DNA from: Salinisphaera japonica YTM-1
GTDB taxonomy: Bacteria; Pseudomonadota; Gammaproteobacteria; Nevskiales; Salinisphaeraceae
Length of the DNA: 64,000 bases
Reading direction: 5' to 3'
Assembly (NCBI RefSeq): GCF_003788585.1
Contig: NZ_AYKG01000012.1
Span: 106,944-170,943 of the forward strand
Positions 46,264 to 56,702 of this stretch are shown piece by piece. The position numbers were made by a program, and so were the translations under genes. Within the stretch, counting starts at the first letter, position 1; each line of letters opens with the position of its first letter. A model generated the notes under the pieces. The model was given only the letters and a program-made list of their open reading frames with translations. It had not been told where the DNA came from and made no database searches.

Positions 46264-47029
46264 ACGCTTCGGCCAGAATTTTCTCCACGAGCGCGGCGTG
46301 ATCGATCGAATCGTCACCGCGATCGATCCCCAGGCCGACGATGCCCTGATCGAGATCGGGCCGGGCCACGGCGCGCTCACCGACCCGCTCTTGGCCCGCG
46401 TGAATCGTCTGCGGGTAATCGAGATCGACTACGACCTGATCGCCGCGCTTGAAGCCCGGGCGATACGCGAACCCCGTCTGCATGTGATCGCCGGGGACGC
46501 GCTGACGATGGACTACGCCGCGATCGCGGCTGAAGCCGGCGCAGCACTGCGTCTGGTGGGCAACCTGCCCTACAACATCTCATCGCCGCTCTTGTTTGCC
46601 CTGCTGGCCAGTGCCGCCCCGATCACCGATATGCATTTCATGCTGCAAAAAGAAGTGGTCGATCGCATGGTGGCCCGCGAAGGCGATGCCGATTACGGCC
46701 GCCTGAGCGTGGCCATCGCCGCGCGGGCAAGCGCCACCGCGTTGTTTGATGTCGGCCCGGGTGCGTTCACCCCGCCGCCAAAGGTGACCTCGGCGGTGGT
46801 GCGCCTGGTGCCAAGAACGCCGGATTTCGTCATCGATGATCAGCCAGTCTTTGATCGCGTGATCGCCGCGGCCTTCAATCAGCGACGCAAGACCTTGCGC
46901 AACGCCTTGAAGAATCTCCTGGGCGCTGACGACATCGCGGCCTGCGAGATCGACCCGGGCTTGCGCGCCGAGCGGGTCTCGCCGGCCGCCTTTGCCCGAC
47001 TGGCCAACGCGGCCGCCCGACACTTCTGA
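46253..47029 (+). CDS. rsmA: 16S rRNA dimethyladenosine transferase RsmA
   Basis: 258-aa methyltransferase that dimethylates two adjacent adenosines near the 3' end of 16S rRNA. RKRFGQNFLHE at the N-terminus, SAM motif EIGPGHGALT near 37-46, catalytic NLPYNIS near 104-110 and the FNQRRKTLRNAL helix are all present. Overlaps pdxA by eleven bases. Confidence 0.95.
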   Translation: MARKRFGQNFLHERGVIDRIVTAIDPQADDALIEIGPGHGALTDPLLARVNRLRVIEIDYDLIAALEARAIREPRLHVIAGDALTMDYAAIAAEAGAALRLVGNLPYNISSPLLFALLASAAPITDMHFMLQKEVVDRMVAREGDADYGRLSVAIAARASATALFDVGPGAFTPPPKVTSAVVRLVPRTPDFVIDDQPVFDRVIAAAFNQRRKTLRNALKNLLGADDIAACEIDPGLRAERVSPAAFARLANAAARHF

Positions 47030-47037
47030 TTGCGCGG

Positions 47038-48531
47038 ATGCCGGCCGGGCGTGGCAAATCGCTGATCCGCCCGGCGCTGGTCGGGCTGGCGCTAGCCTGT
47101 ATCACGACCGGCTTCTGGCGTTTTTGTGGCTTCATGCGCCACGGCGGCATCACCAACGACTGGCCCTGGCTCTATCGCACCGGGCTTGAAATCTGGCAAT
47201 ACGGGCTACCCGCCCGCGATACCTTGTCGTGGACCTATCCCGAGCGTGCCTGGACGCTCTATCAGTGGCTGTTCGAGGCCGTGGCCGCACCGATCTATGC
47301 AGGCCTGGGGGCCACGGCCAGCGTGTTCGTGCTCTGTCTGTTCGGGTTTGTGCTCTATGCCGCGGCCCCGGCCTGGGTTCTGGCCCGCCGCGGCGTGCAG
47401 CCGTGGCTCACGTTGGCCGTGGGCAGCGTGGTGCTGGTGCCCGTCGGCCTGAATTTCTCATTACGTCCGATGTTGGCCACGCTCGTGCTACTGGCCGTGC
47501 AGTGGGTCTGGCTCGAACGTTGGCGCGCGGGCCGGTTGCGCTTTGCCGTGGCCGCGGTGGGGCTGGCGATCGGTTATGCCCTGTGGTCCAACCTGCATCT
47601 GGGCTTCACGCTTGGCCTGGCCTCACTGGCGTTGTTTGCGCTGGTCGATCTCTGTGCGCCGCGCGGGCCCGCGCTCATGCGTCAACTCGCGGCTCGTCTT
47701 GTCGTCTGGGCCGGGTTCGCGATGATCGCCGTGGCGGCCACGGGCCTCAATCCTTACGGTTGGCGGCTCTATGGCTATATCTGGGAGCTGTCACACAAGA
47801 GCGCGATGAACGCGCATATTCGTGAGCTGATGCCCCCGGACCCCAGCCAGCCGGCGATTCAACTGGCGATTGGCCTCGCCGCGGCGCTGGTCGTGCTCTG
47901 CGGTCTGGCGGCCTGGCGACGCGTCGCCCTGCCCTGGATCGCCCTGCTGCATGTCGCGTTGTTCACGGCGATGACGAGCCAGGCGATTCGTATGGTGGTC
48001 TGGGCCGGCCTGGCTTATGTCTGGGCGACAGCGCCACTCGTCCAGGCGCTAATCGACAGCGTTCGCGACCCGGCCCGCACGGCTGCCCGGCGTGTCGTGT
48101 CGTGGCGCGGGCTTGGCGGGCTCACCGTGTTGGCGCTCGTCATCGCCGGGCCGGTCAGCGCCTGGTCATGGGGTGCTGTGCGCGTTGCCGACTGCGGCGA
48201 GAGTGCGCACGCCATTCAGGTACTCGACGACACCTTGCCCGCCGACGCGCGCTGGTTTTCCAGTGAGCGCCTGGGCAGCTGTGCGGCGCTGGTGGCACCG
48301 GGCCGGCGAGTCTTTATCGACACGCGCTTTGATTTCTATCCCGAATCTTTCGTGCTGGCCTGGTTCATGGCCTATCAACACCGCCGCGACTGGCAGGGCG
48401 TGTTTCAACGCTGGCATATCGATCATGCACTGCTGGCGGATACGGCCCCGCTGGTTCCGGTACTCGATCGGGCACCAAATTTTAATCGCCGGCGCATCGA
48501 CGACCGTATGCTGTTGTTCTCGCGCCGCTGA
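47038..48531 (+). CDS. polytopic membrane protein, possibly GT-C glycosyltransferase-like
   Basis: 497-aa protein with about ten hydrophobic helices and a C-terminal soluble part (about 385-497). The first loop (NDWPWLYRTGLEIWQYGLPARDTLSW...W...QWLFE, about 39-80) resembles the acidic loop of predicted GT-C membrane glycosyltransferases, in which Asp40 would be catalytic. No firm family is recognised. It occupies the place between rsmA and apaH where apaG usually lies. The start nine bases after rsmA suggests co-transcription. Confidence 0.72.
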   Translation: MPAGRGKSLIRPALVGLALACITTGFWRFCGFMRHGGITNDWPWLYRTGLEIWQYGLPARDTLSWTYPERAWTLYQWLFEAVAAPIYAGLGATASVFVLCLFGFVLYAAAPAWVLARRGVQPWLTLAVGSVVLVPVGLNFSLRPMLATLVLLAVQWVWLERWRAGRLRFAVAAVGLAIGYALWSNLHLGFTLGLASLALFALVDLCAPRGPALMRQLAARLVVWAGFAMIAVAATGLNPYGWRLYGYIWELSHKSAMNAHIRELMPPDPSQPAIQLAIGLAAALVVLCGLAAWRRVALPWIALLHVALFTAMTSQAIRMVVWAGLAYVWATAPLVQALIDSVRDPARTAARRVVSWRGLGGLTVLALVIAGPVSAWSWGAVRVADCGESAHAIQVLDDTLPADARWFSSERLGSCAALVAPGRRVFIDTRFDFYPESFVLAWFMAYQHRRDWQGVFQRWHIDHALLADTAPLVPVLDRAPNFNRRRIDDRMLLFSRR

Positions 48532-48576
48532 TCCGCGCGTCGGATCAAACCGCTTCATCGTTACTGGAGACCTGCA

Positions 48577-49398
48577 TTGGCGACGTTTGCCATCGGCGAT
48601 ATTCACGGCTCGCGCGACCCGCTTGAGCGTCTGCTTGCCCGCCTGCACGCCGACTACACCGTCGACGCGCTCTGGTTCGTGGGTGATCTGGTCAATCGCG
48701 GGCCGGATTCGGCCGGCGTGATCCGTTGTATCAAGGCCCTCGGCGGGCGCGCGATCACCGTCATGGGCAATCACGATCTCGCCCTGTTGGGCATCCTGCA
48801 AAGAAAGGATCCCAAAGCCCATGCCGACGCCAGTCTGCACGCCCTGCTCGACGCCAGCGACGCCCCCGAGCTTTTCGAATGGCTGCGCCACCGCCCGCTA
48901 ATCCATACAGACACCGCTCTGGGCTGGACGATGGTGCATGCCGGGCTTGCCCCCGAGTGGACGCAAATCGAGGCCACAGAGCGCGCTCACGAACTGGAGA
49001 TCGCGCTTCGTGCCCCCGACTATGCCAACTTCCTGCGCGATCTGTTCGGCAACAAGCCCAATCGCTGGGCCGACGCGACCGCACCCGTTGAGCGCCTGCG
49101 CTATATCGCGAATGCCCTGACCCGTATTCGCTTCGTCGACGCCACGGGGCGCTTGAAGATGAAGTACAAGAAAACCATCGCGGACGCGCCCGACGATCAT
49201 ATCCCCTGGTTCGCCCATCCGATGCGCCGTAACCACGAACAGCGCATCGTGTTTGGTCATTGGTCCGCGCTGGACGGCGTGGCCTGGCCCGAGCACAACG
49301 TCTGGGGTATCGACACGGGTGCGGCCTGGAACGGCCCGCTCACCGCAATGCGCCTCGATACGCCCGAACCCGAATTCTTGTCCGTACCGCCTTCTTAG
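48577..49398 (+). CDS. apaH: bis(5'-nucleosyl)-tetraphosphatase, symmetrical
   Basis: 273-aa metallophosphoesterase that splits Ap4A into two ADP and also removes Np4 caps from RNA. Motifs GDIHG (7-11), GDLVNRGP (34-41) and GNHD (65-68) form the bimetal site. Start is TTG at 48577 with TGGAGA six bases before, giving MATFAIGDIHG. Last gene of the lptD cluster. Confidence 0.95.
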   Translation: MATFAIGDIHGSRDPLERLLARLHADYTVDALWFVGDLVNRGPDSAGVIRCIKALGGRAITVMGNHDLALLGILQRKDPKAHADASLHALLDASDAPELFEWLRHRPLIHTDTALGWTMVHAGLAPEWTQIEATERAHELEIALRAPDYANFLRDLFGNKPNRWADATAPVERLRYIANALTRIRFVDATGRLKMKYKKTIADAPDDHIPWFAHPMRRNHEQRIVFGHWSALDGVAWPEHNVWGIDTGAAWNGPLTAMRLDTPEPEFLSVPPS

Positions 49399-49680
49399 GT
49401 TGAGAGACGGGTTCTCTTTTTTATCCGCAGATTTCGCAGATGACGCCGATTGGGGCCTAGTGGGACGCCGAGATCATGGCGGGTGCGAAGTCATGGGGCG
49501 GAGGCGGATTTCAGAGCTACAGCGCATGCCGTCCCATCGGGCATGCAGATCCTCCTGACCGATGAAAGCGTTCTCTACCGTGCGCACCTGCGTTCCTCGT
49601 CTGCGTAATCTGCGTCCATCTGCGGATCGCCTTGAGGAACGAAATTACTGTGCGAAACGATTTTTATCTGGCGATTGCCT
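49399..49680. repeat. gene-free stretch with an inverted pair of 'CCGCAGAT' repeats
   Basis: A forward element at 49409-49455 (TTATCCGCAGATTTCGCAGA...) and an inverted one at 49600-49643 (...CCATCTGCGGATCGCCTTGA) belong to the same family as the array at 32864-33523, including the GTTCCTCAAGG flank. They surround about 145 bases without a recognisable gene. Confidence 0.8.
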
Positions 49681-49976
49681 CCTAGGGGCTGTTGCCGTTT
49701 CGTACGAGCGCCGCGTTGACGCCCAAAATTCGGCTAGGCAAGGCGCGAGCCGCGGCTCTGGCTGTGCCACGATCAAGGTGAGCCAGCGGCATGGCCGAAT
49801 TTTGGGCCCAACCCTTCGGGACACGCGCCCTGAAATTAACGACACGTCGGCAATCCAGCGTTCTAGCCCACTAGCGCCGAACGACACGCTAAGCGTGCTA
49901 TGCCTCGTCTTGCCGCCTATAGTCACGATATGGAGCGCTTGGCGCGGACTCGTACGAAACGGCAACAGCCCCTAGG
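49681..49976. mobile_element. MITE-like element with perfect 28-bp terminal inverted repeats
   Basis: Left end CCTAGGGGCTGTTGCCGTTT (continuing to 49708) and right end 49949-49976 are exact reverse complements over 28 bases. The tips contain CTAG, which fits the YTAR target duplicated by IS5-type elements, but it is palindromic and may be part of the repeat. Inside is a second perfect 14-bp inverted repeat (49721-49734 with 49794-49807, GCCCAAAATTCGGC). There is no transposase, so if mobile it depends on an element elsewhere. Confidence 0.75.
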
Positions 49977-50000
49977 AACCGAGCGCAAACGCCGGACACA

Positions 50001-50027
50001 AAAAAGCCGGCGCGAGGCCGGCTTTTT
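50001..50027 (-). terminator. rho-independent terminator of the alpha operon (rplQ)
   Basis: AAAAAGCCGGC (50001-50011), loop GCGAG, GCCGGCTTTTT (50017-50027). On the minus strand it follows the rplQ stop by about 25 bases; flanking A- and T-runs make it bidirectional. Confidence 0.93.
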
Positions 50028-50051
50028 CTGACGACAATCAACCGCAGTTGA

Positions 50052-50441
50052 TCAATCGTCGTCGTCTTCAGCCATTTCCGGCTGTGGACGATCCACGAGC
50101 TCGACAAACGCCATGGGCGCGTTGTCACCCGGGCGATGCCCGCATTTGAGGATCCGCAGATACCCGCCGGGCCGGTTGGCATAGCGCGTGCCCAGCTCAC
50201 TGAACAGCTTGCCGACAGCTTCCTTGTCGCGCAGGCGAGCAAAAGCCAGGCGACGGTTGGCCACGCTGTCGTCCTTGGACAACGTGATCAACGGCTCGGC
50301 GTGCCGACGCAGCTCTTTGGCACGCGGCAGCGTGGTGCGAATCAGCTCTTCCTTGAACAGGGAGGCCGACATGTTTTTCAGCATGGCAGCGCGATGCGAG
50401 GACTCACGCCCCAGTTTGCTGCCGCTCTTGCGATGACGCAT
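50052..50441 (-). CDS. rplQ: 50S ribosomal protein L17
   Basis: 129-aa L17, beginning [17 protein letters not shown] and with the family block [21 protein letters not shown]. It has an acidic C-terminal tail (EMAEDDDD). Last gene of the alpha operon, followed by the terminator. Confidence 0.97.
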   Translation of the reverse strand: MRHRKSGSKLGRESSHRAAMLKNMSASLFKEELIRTTLPRAKELRRHAEPLITLSKDDSVANRRLAFARLRDKEAVGKLFSELGTRYANRPGGYLRILKCGHRPGDNAPMAFVELVDRPQPEMAEDDDD

Positions 50442-50492
50442 ATCTAAAATTCCTTGGCGGTCGGAGTCTCTAGACGCTCACGCGCCAGATGA

Positions 50493-51479
50493 TCAGGCCT
50501 TTTCCAGCTCGGCCGGCGGCCAGTTCTCAAGCGTCATACCGAGCTTGAGGTTGTGTTCGGCCAGCACTTCGCTGATTTCGGTCAACGATTTCTTGCCGAG
50601 ATTGGGCGTACGCATGAGCTCGGTCTCGGTGCGCTGCACAAGATCGCCGACATAATGAATGTCTTCGGCCTTGAGACAGTTGGTCGAACGAACCGTCAGC
50701 TCGAGATCCTCGATCGGCTTGAGAAGCGCCGGATCGACTTTGCCCGCTTCTTTCTTGCGCGAGGCTTCTTCACGCGCTTCCAGATCGACAAAGACCGACA
50801 GCTGATCATAGAGCGTCGCGGCAGCGGTACGCACCGCATCCTGCGGCTCCACACTGCCGTTGGTCTCGATATCGAGAATCAGCTTGTCCAGGTCGGTACG
50901 CTGCTCGACACGAGCACGATCGACCGTATAGCTCACGCGACGGATCGGGCTGAACGACGCATCCAGACGCAAGGCCCCGATTTCACTAGCACCCGTGTCT
51001 TCTTCGCCCGGCTCCAACTTGCTCACGGCCGCCTGATAACCGCGGCCCTTGCGCACTTTCATGCTCATGCGCAATTCACCGGTGGTCAAATGCGCAATCA
51101 CCAGACCGGGATTGACGATTTCCACATCGTCACCCGTGGTGATATCGCCGGCGGTAACCGCGCCTTCGCCCGACTTGTGCAGGTGAAGCTCGGCTTCGTC
51201 GCGCTCGTTCATGCGAACGGCGACGTTCTTCAGGTTCAACAAGACATCGAGCACGTCTTCCTGCATGCCTTCCACGGTGGTGTACTCGTGGAGCACGCCT
51301 TCGATGGAGACCTCCGTAATGGCCGCCCCCGGAATCGAAGACAGCAGGATACGACGGATCGCGTTGCCCAGCGTGTGACCGTAGCCTCGCTCGAGCGGTT
51401 CGAGAGAGATTTTGGCACGTCGCTCACTGACGCGCTCAACCTCGACGAGACGCGGCTTCAGCAACTCATTGGACTGCAT
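50493..51479 (-). CDS. rpoA: DNA-directed RNA polymerase subunit alpha
   Basis: 328-aa alpha subunit. The N-terminal assembly domain (about 1-235) has [26 protein letters not shown]; a short linker leads to the C-terminal domain (about 250-320) that contacts UP elements and activators, with [22 protein letters not shown] 51479 has AGAGG upstream; a TTG two codons before is in frame. In the conserved place between rpsD and rplQ. Confidence 0.97.
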   Translation of the reverse strand: MQSNELLKPRLVEVERVSERRAKISLEPLERGYGHTLGNAIRRILLSSIPGAAITEVSIEGVLHEYTTVEGMQEDVLDVLLNLKNVAVRMNERDEAELHLHKSGEGAVTAGDITTGDDVEIVNPGLVIAHLTTGELRMSMKVRKGRGYQAAVSKLEPGEEDTGASEIGALRLDASFSPIRRVSYTVDRARVEQRTDLDKLILDIETNGSVEPQDAVRTAAATLYDQLSVFVDLEAREEASRKKEAGKVDPALLKPIEDLELTVRSTNCLKAEDIHYVGDLVQRTETELMRTPNLGKKSLTEISEVLAEHNLKLGMTLENWPPAELEKA

Positions 51480-51519
51480 ATGCAAATACCTCTAGCTGCC
51501 AAACGCAGCGCAGGCCGGA

Positions 51520-52143
51520 TTACTTGGAGTAGAGCTCGACGACGAGGTTCTCGTTGATGTCAGGCAACACCTGATCACGATCGGGAATCGACTTGTATGT
51601 TCCCTTCAACCCTTTTTCGTCGACTTCCAGCCAATCGCCAAACCCAAGCTGGGATGCGACGGCCAGCGACTCCACGATGCGCGACTGGTTCTTCGCCCGA
51701 TTACGGATCGCGATCGAATCACCGGGCTTGACCTGGTAAGACGGGATGTTGACCGGATAATCGTTGACGGCAACCGCCTTGTGATTGACCAGCTGGCGTG
51801 CCTCGGCACGCGTGGCGGCAAATCCCATGCGATAGACGACGTTATCCAGGCGCGATTCCAGCAACTGAAGCAACAGAACACCGGTCGAGCCTTTCTGGCC
51901 GGCCGCTTTCTTGTAGTAATTGCTGAACTGACGTTCCAGCACGCCGTACATATGCCGTAGCTTCTGCTTCTCACGCAGCTGCAACGCATAATCAGACAGA
52001 CGTTGACGACGCTGCGTGCCCTGGGCACCCGGCGGCGTATCAATCTTGCACTTGCCCTCGAGCGAGCGACCGCGTCCCTTCAGGAACAGATCGGTGCCGG
52101 CGCGACGGGACAACTTGCATTTTGGACCAGTGTACTTCGCCAT
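51520..52143 (-). CDS. rpsD: 30S ribosomal protein S4
   Basis: 207-aa S4, the 16S rRNA 5'-domain assembly nucleator. The S4 RNA-binding domain (about 97-160) has [28 protein letters not shown]. It lacks a zinc-binding cysteine set. In E. coli S4 represses translation of the alpha operon at the rpsM leader. Confidence 0.97.
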   Translation of the reverse strand: MAKYTGPKCKLSRRAGTDLFLKGRGRSLEGKCKIDTPPGAQGTQRRQRLSDYALQLREKQKLRHMYGVLERQFSNYYKKAAGQKGSTGVLLLQLLESRLDNVVYRMGFAATRAEARQLVNHKAVAVNDYPVNIPSYQVKPGDSIAIRNRAKNQSRIVESLAVASQLGFGDWLEVDEKGLKGTYKSIPDRDQVLPDINENLVVELYSK

Positions 52144-52168
52144 GATCTAAAACCTTTGGTGCGGCGTG

Positions 52169-52570
52169 CTAGACGCGACGCTTCTTGGGCGGGCGGCAGC
52201 CGTTATGCGGAATCGGCGTAACGTCGATGATGCTTGTCACCTTGAAACCCGAACCGTTCAACGAGCGAACCGCAGCCTCGCGACCCGGGCCGGGGCCCTT
52301 CACGCGGACTTCGAGGTTCTTCACGCCGTACTGCGACGCACCTTCACCGGCACGTTCGGCGGCGACCTGCGCGGCAAACGGCGTGCTCTTGCGCGAGCCC
52401 TTGAAGCCACAAGTCCCGGACGTGCACCAGGACAGCACATTGCCCTGACGGTCCGAAATCGTGATGATCGTGTTGTTGAACGTCGCATAAACGAACGCGA
52501 TGCCGTCGGTGACGTTGCGGCGAGAGCGCGCCTTCCGGCTGCGGCTGCTCGACGTGGATGCTGTCGCCAT
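52169..52570 (-). CDS. rpsK: 30S ribosomal protein S11
   Basis: 133-aa S11 with an N-terminal Ser/Arg-rich stretch and the conserved [20 protein letters not shown] and [10 protein letters not shown] end. Second gene of the alpha operon. Confidence 0.97.
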   Translation of the reverse strand: MATASTSSSRSRKARSRRNVTDGIAFVYATFNNTIITISDRQGNVLSWCTSGTCGFKGSRKSTPFAAQVAAERAGEGASQYGVKNLEVRVKGPGPGREAAVRSLNGSGFKVTSIIDVTPIPHNGCRPPKKRRV

Positions 52571-52606
52571 AATGCTTGCCTACTGTTAAATCGACGCGAG
52601 CCGCAA

Positions 52607-52963
<357 letters not shown>

Positions 52964-53036
52964 TTGATATTACTCCCAGCTCGCGGAAGCCCCACACGCG
53001 GCTGATTAAGCACGCACGAGGCCGGAAAAGCCCGCC

Positions 53037-53065
53037 AATATATCTTAGTTAGGTGTGATTGACAA
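53037..53065 (-). promoter_or_regulatory. promoter for the alpha operon (rpsM)
   Basis: Read on the minus strand: TTGTCA (53065-53060), 17-base spacer, TATATT (53042-53037). Both boxes match the sigma70 consensus at 5 of 6. It lies in a 123-base gap between rpmJ and rpsM, leaving a leader of about 70 bases in which S4 may act. Confidence 0.75.
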
Positions 53066-53086
53066 GACTGCCAATAATCGACCGGA

Positions 53087-53203
53087 TCAGCCCTGACGCT
53101 GTTTGTGTCGGGGATCCGTCGAGCAGATCACCATAACCGCACCGTTGCGGCGGATGACCTTGCAGTTACGGCAGATTTTCTTGACCGAAGCTCTGACTTT
53201 CAT
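53087..53203 (-). CDS. rpmJ: 50S ribosomal protein L36
   Basis: 38-aa L36 ([17 protein letters not shown]..., ending HKQRQG). It is the zinc-binding form: Cys11, Cys14, Cys27 and His33. Found between secY and rpsM, its usual place at the end of the spc operon. Confidence 0.96.
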   Translation of the reverse strand: MKVRASVKKICRNCKVIRRNGAVMVICSTDPRHKQRQG

Positions 53204-53260
53204 CTCTTTCCTCTGCTCAGACCGAGCGCATATCGATGCGACCCAGGGGCCGTGCGGACG

Positions 53261-54604
53261 CTAACGCAGCATCCCGGCACGGCCACCTGTCTTCAGGTTG
53301 TTTTTGCGCATCAGACCTTCGTACTGATGCGACATCATGTGTGCTTGTAGCTGTGACATGAAATCCATGACCACGACCACGATGATCAGAAGCGACGTAC
53401 CGCCGAAATAGAACGGCACGTTGTACTTCAGAATCAGAAGCTCGGGCAACAGACACACCAACGTGACGTAGACCGCACCGGCCACCGTCAAGCGTGTCAG
53501 CACGGTGTCGATGTAATCCGCTGTCTGCTTGCCCGGCCGGACACCCGGAATGAACGCGCCCGATTTCTTCAGATTATCTGCCGTCTCACGCGAATCGAAG
53601 ACCAGCGCGGTATAGAAGAAACAGAAGAAGATAATCATCGCCGAATAGAACAGCACGTACAGCGGCTGCCCCGGTGCGATCGCATTCGACACCCAGTTGG
53701 CCACTGAGCCGCCCTCACCCAAGAATCGGATCACCGTCGCCGGGAACAGAATGATGCTCGAGGCAAAGATCGGCGGAATCACACCGGCCATGTTCAGCTT
53801 CAAGGGCAGGTGCTGGGTCTGCGCAGCATACATACGCCGCCCGCGCTGCCGCTGGGCGTGATGTACCGGAATACGCCGCTGTGCGCGCTCGACAAAGACC
53901 ACAAAGGCCAACACTGCCAACGCACCGACAAACAGCGCAACCACGAAGAAGAAACTGAGCTCGCCCGTGCGCACTAGGTCCAGCGTGCCACCGATGGCAG
54001 ACGGCAGACCGGAAACAATCGCGGCGAAGATCAACATCGAGATACCGTTGCCGATACCGCGCTCCGTGACCTGTTCACCCAGCCACATCAAGAACAGCGC
54101 GCCCGTGGTCAGTGTCAATGCCGTGGTGAAGATGAACTGAAACTCAGTCACCCCGCCCTGGGCAATCCCCTGATTCCATAGCGCCACACCGGTCCCAATC
54201 GACTGAAACCCTGCGAGAAATACCGTGCCGTAGCGCGTGTACTGCGTGATCTTGCGTCGGCCCGATTCGCCTTCTTTCTTCAGCTCCTTGAGCGTCGGCA
54301 CGGTCGCGGTCAACAGCTGCATGATGATGGATGCCGAGATATACGGCATCACACCCAGCGCAAATATCGACAGACGCTCCAGCGCACCGCCGGTGAACAT
54401 CACGCCGACGTCGAGGATCGTACCCGACTGCTGCTGAAACAGCTGTGCCAGCTCGGCCGGGTCGATCCCGGGTACCGGGATAAAACTCCCGAGACGGAAA
54501 ACGACAAGTGCGCCCAGAAGAAACAGCAGGCGCTGACGGATTTCCGTCAGATTACCTGCGTTCGGCGCACCGCCTGCAGCTGTGTTGTTGCCTTGCTTGG
54601 CCAT
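53261..54604 (-). CDS. secY: protein translocase subunit SecY
   Basis: 447-aa channel subunit of the Sec translocon with ten transmembrane helices. [12 protein letters not shown] near 48-59, [18 protein letters not shown] near 77-95, and the cytoplasmic loop QQGRRMY-type basic segment ([15 protein letters not shown]) are typical. Two bases after rplO in the spc operon. Confidence 0.97.
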   Translation of the reverse strand: MAKQGNNTAAGGAPNAGNLTEIRQRLLFLLGALVVFRLGSFIPVPGIDPAELAQLFQQQSGTILDVGVMFTGGALERLSIFALGVMPYISASIIMQLLTATVPTLKELKKEGESGRRKITQYTRYGTVFLAGFQSIGTGVALWNQGIAQGGVTEFQFIFTTALTLTTGALFLMWLGEQVTERGIGNGISMLIFAAIVSGLPSAIGGTLDLVRTGELSFFFVVALFVGALAVLAFVVFVERAQRRIPVHHAQRQRGRRMYAAQTQHLPLKLNMAGVIPPIFASSIILFPATVIRFLGEGGSVANWVSNAIAPGQPLYVLFYSAMIIFFCFFYTALVFDSRETADNLKKSGAFIPGVRPGKQTADYIDTVLTRLTVAGAVYVTLVCLLPELLILKYNVPFYFGGTSLLIIVVVVMDFMSQLQAHMMSHQYEGLMRKNNLKTGGRAGMLR

Positions 54605-54606
54605 AA

Positions 54607-55038
54607 CTACTCGGCCAGCGAGCCGCCCGCTGCCTCGATGGCTTCACGCGCACCGGCAGTGGCTGCGATACCCTTGAGGTTCACCGCGTTACTGATCTCG
54701 CCGCTACGCACGATCTTGGCACGGCGTGCCTGGCGGGGGACGAGACCGCTTTGCTTGAGCGCTGTCAAATCGACGTCGCCCGAGAGCTTGTTCAGCGTGT
54801 CCAAGCGGACTTCGGCACAGCCCTTGGGATCCATCGAGCGAAAACCACGCTTGGGGATCCGGCGCTGCAGAGGCATCTGGCCGCCTTCAAAGCCGACCTT
54901 GGTATAGCCACCGCTACGCGCATGCTGGCCCTTGTGGCCACGGCCTGCGGTCTTGCCCATGTCCGAACCCGGGCCGCGACCGACACGCTTGGCGGTCGGG
55001 CGTGAGCCGTCGGTGAAATGCAGATCATTGAGCTTCAT
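54607..55038 (-). CDS. rplO: 50S ribosomal protein L15
   Basis: 143-aa L15 with the Gly/Arg-rich N-terminal extension ([21 protein letters not shown]) that threads into the 23S rRNA. It begins one base after the rpmD stop. Confidence 0.97.
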   Translation of the reverse strand: MKLNDLHFTDGSRPTAKRVGRGPGSDMGKTAGRGHKGQHARSGGYTKVGFEGGQMPLQRRIPKRGFRSMDPKGCAEVRLDTLNKLSGDVDLTALKQSGLVPRQARRAKIVRSGEISNAVNLKGIAATAGAREAIEAAGGSLAE

Positions 55039-55039
55039 A

Positions 55040-55225
55040 TCAGACCTCGCTGACGACGAGCATGTCCGCGACCTTATTGATCATGCCGCGGTTCTCGGGC
55101 GTGTCGATGACCTCGACCGAATGATTGAGTCGACGCAGGCCCAGACCACGGACACAGGCGCGATGACGCGCCACGCGACCGATGGTGCTCTTGACCAGCG
55201 TTACCTTGATTCGCTTATCTGCCAT
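55040..55225 (-). CDS. rpmD: 50S ribosomal protein L30
   Basis: 61-aa L30 ([18 protein letters not shown]...[18 protein letters not shown]). Normal bacterial length; between rpsE and rplO. Confidence 0.97.
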   Translation of the reverse strand: MADKRIKVTLVKSTIGRVARHRACVRGLGLRRLNHSVEVIDTPENRGMINKVADMLVVSEV

Positions 55226-55237
55226 GACGACCCTCGA

Positions 55238-55747
55238 TTACGCCGTGATGTCTTCGACGGACTTGCCACGCTTGGCCGCGATATATTCCGGATCGTGCAT
55301 GTCGCGCAGACCGTTGATGGTCGCACGCACCAGGTTGATCGGGTTACGCGAGCCATAGCTCTTGCACAGCACGTTGGATACGCCGGCCACTTCGAATACC
55401 GCGCGAACGCCGCCGCCGGCAATCACGCCCGTACCTTCAGAGGCCGGACGCATGATGACCTTGCTCGAGCCGTGACGGCCGACCATTTCGTGCTGCAGCG
55501 TGCCGCCATCCTTGAGCTGCACGCGAACCATGCTCCGGCGGGCGGCCTCCATCGCCTTCTGGATCGCCAGCGGCACTTCACGTGCCTTGCCATAACCAAA
55601 GCCGACGCGGCCTTCGCCGTCACCGACGACCGTCAGCGCGGTGAAGCCGAACTGACGGCCACCCTTGACCACCTTGGCCACGCGATTGACGGTGACCAGC
55701 TTCTCGAGCAGGTCGCCTTCGGTGCGTTGTTCGTTACGTTGTGCCAT
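55238..55747 (-). CDS. rpsE: 30S ribosomal protein S5
   Basis: 169-aa S5 with the double-stranded RNA-binding domain near the N-terminus ([19 protein letters not shown]) and the conserved [11 protein letters not shown] segment. It acts in decoding accuracy and spectinomycin sensitivity. Confidence 0.97.
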   Translation of the reverse strand: MAQRNEQRTEGDLLEKLVTVNRVAKVVKGGRQFGFTALTVVGDGEGRVGFGYGKAREVPLAIQKAMEAARRSMVRVQLKDGGTLQHEMVGRHGSSKVIMRPASEGTGVIAGGGVRAVFEVAGVSNVLCKSYGSRNPINLVRATINGLRDMHDPEYIAAKRGKSVEDITA

Positions 55748-55759
55748 GAATGCTATCCG

Positions 55760-56116
55760 TTAGAACTGAAGGCCGCCTTCACGAGCGGCGTCGGCCAGCG
55801 CCTTGACGCGGCCGTGGTAGGCAAAGCCCGAGCGATCGAAAGCGACCTGCTCGATACCCGCAGCCTTGGCGCGCTCGGCGATCGTGCGACCGATCAAGCG
55901 GGCCGCATCTTGATTGCCTGTGTTATCGGCCTGGCCACGCAGATCCTTCTCGACCGTGGAGGCCGAAACCAGCGTACGTGAGCCGTCCGGCGCCACGATC
56001 TGGGCATAGATATGCTGCGGCGTACGATGTACCGACAACCGGTGTGCGTCGAGCTTGCGCATGTGCATGCGGGCGCGCCGCGCACGTCGCAAACGAGAAA
56101 CCGTTTTTTTGTGCAT
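55760..56116 (-). CDS. rplR: 50S ribosomal protein L18
   Basis: 118-aa L18 that binds 5S rRNA; basic N-terminus ([16 protein letters not shown]) and typical C-terminal [20 protein letters not shown]. Confidence 0.97.
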   Translation of the reverse strand: MHKKTVSRLRRARRARMHMRKLDAHRLSVHRTPQHIYAQIVAPDGSRTLVSASTVEKDLRGQADNTGNQDAARLIGRTIAERAKAAGIEQVAFDRSGFAYHGRVKALADAAREGGLQF

Positions 56117-56151
56117 AACGATCCTGTATTCGTTGCAAGAAGGCGCGAACG

Positions 56152-56682
56152 CTACTTCTTCTTCGCGTCCTTGGTGACAATGCGCTCATCCGCGTATCGA
56201 ATGCCCTTGCCCTTGTAGGGTTCGGGCGGACGATAAGCACGAATCTCAGCGGCGGCCTGGCCGACAACCTGTTTGTCGGCACCGGTCAACACGATTTCGG
56301 TTGCGGTGGGCGCATTGGCCGAAACGCCTTCCGGCAATTGATAGACGACCGGATGCGACAGACCGAGCGACAAGTTGATCTTGTCGCCCTGAGCCTGGGC
56401 GCGGTAACCGACGCCGACGAGCTCGAGCTTACGCTCGAAACCCTCGGCAACGCCGTGAACCATGTTGGCCACGGTGGCCCGCACGGTGCCGGCCATCGCC
56501 ATGTTCGGGTTACGACCTACGGCTTTAGCCTGGGCAACGCCGTCGTTGACTTCGACGTCGACACCCACAGGCAAGCGAAAGGCCAACTGGCCATTCTTGC
56601 CCTTGACCGTCAGATCGCGGCCCGACACGTTGACTTCGACGCCGCTGGGCAGATTGACCGGTGCTTTGGCTACTCGGGACAT
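56152..56682 (-). CDS. rplF: 50S ribosomal protein L6
   Basis: 176-aa L6 with two repeated domains; [16 protein letters not shown] at the start and the C-terminal [20 protein letters not shown] signature. Confidence 0.97.
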   Translation of the reverse strand: MSRVAKAPVNLPSGVEVNVSGRDLTVKGKNGQLAFRLPVGVDVEVNDGVAQAKAVGRNPNMAMAGTVRATVANMVHGVAEGFERKLELVGVGYRAQAQGDKINLSLGLSHPVVYQLPEGVSANAPTATEIVLTGADKQVVGQAAAEIRAYRPPEPYKGKGIRYADERIVTKDAKKK

Positions 56683-56702
56683 ATCTCTTACCTTCGGACG
56701 TC

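Noticed and set aside
49562..49975. 137-codon frame across the MITE-like element
   Set aside because: It spans the inverted repeats and has no transposase motif; only the terminal repeats look meaningful.
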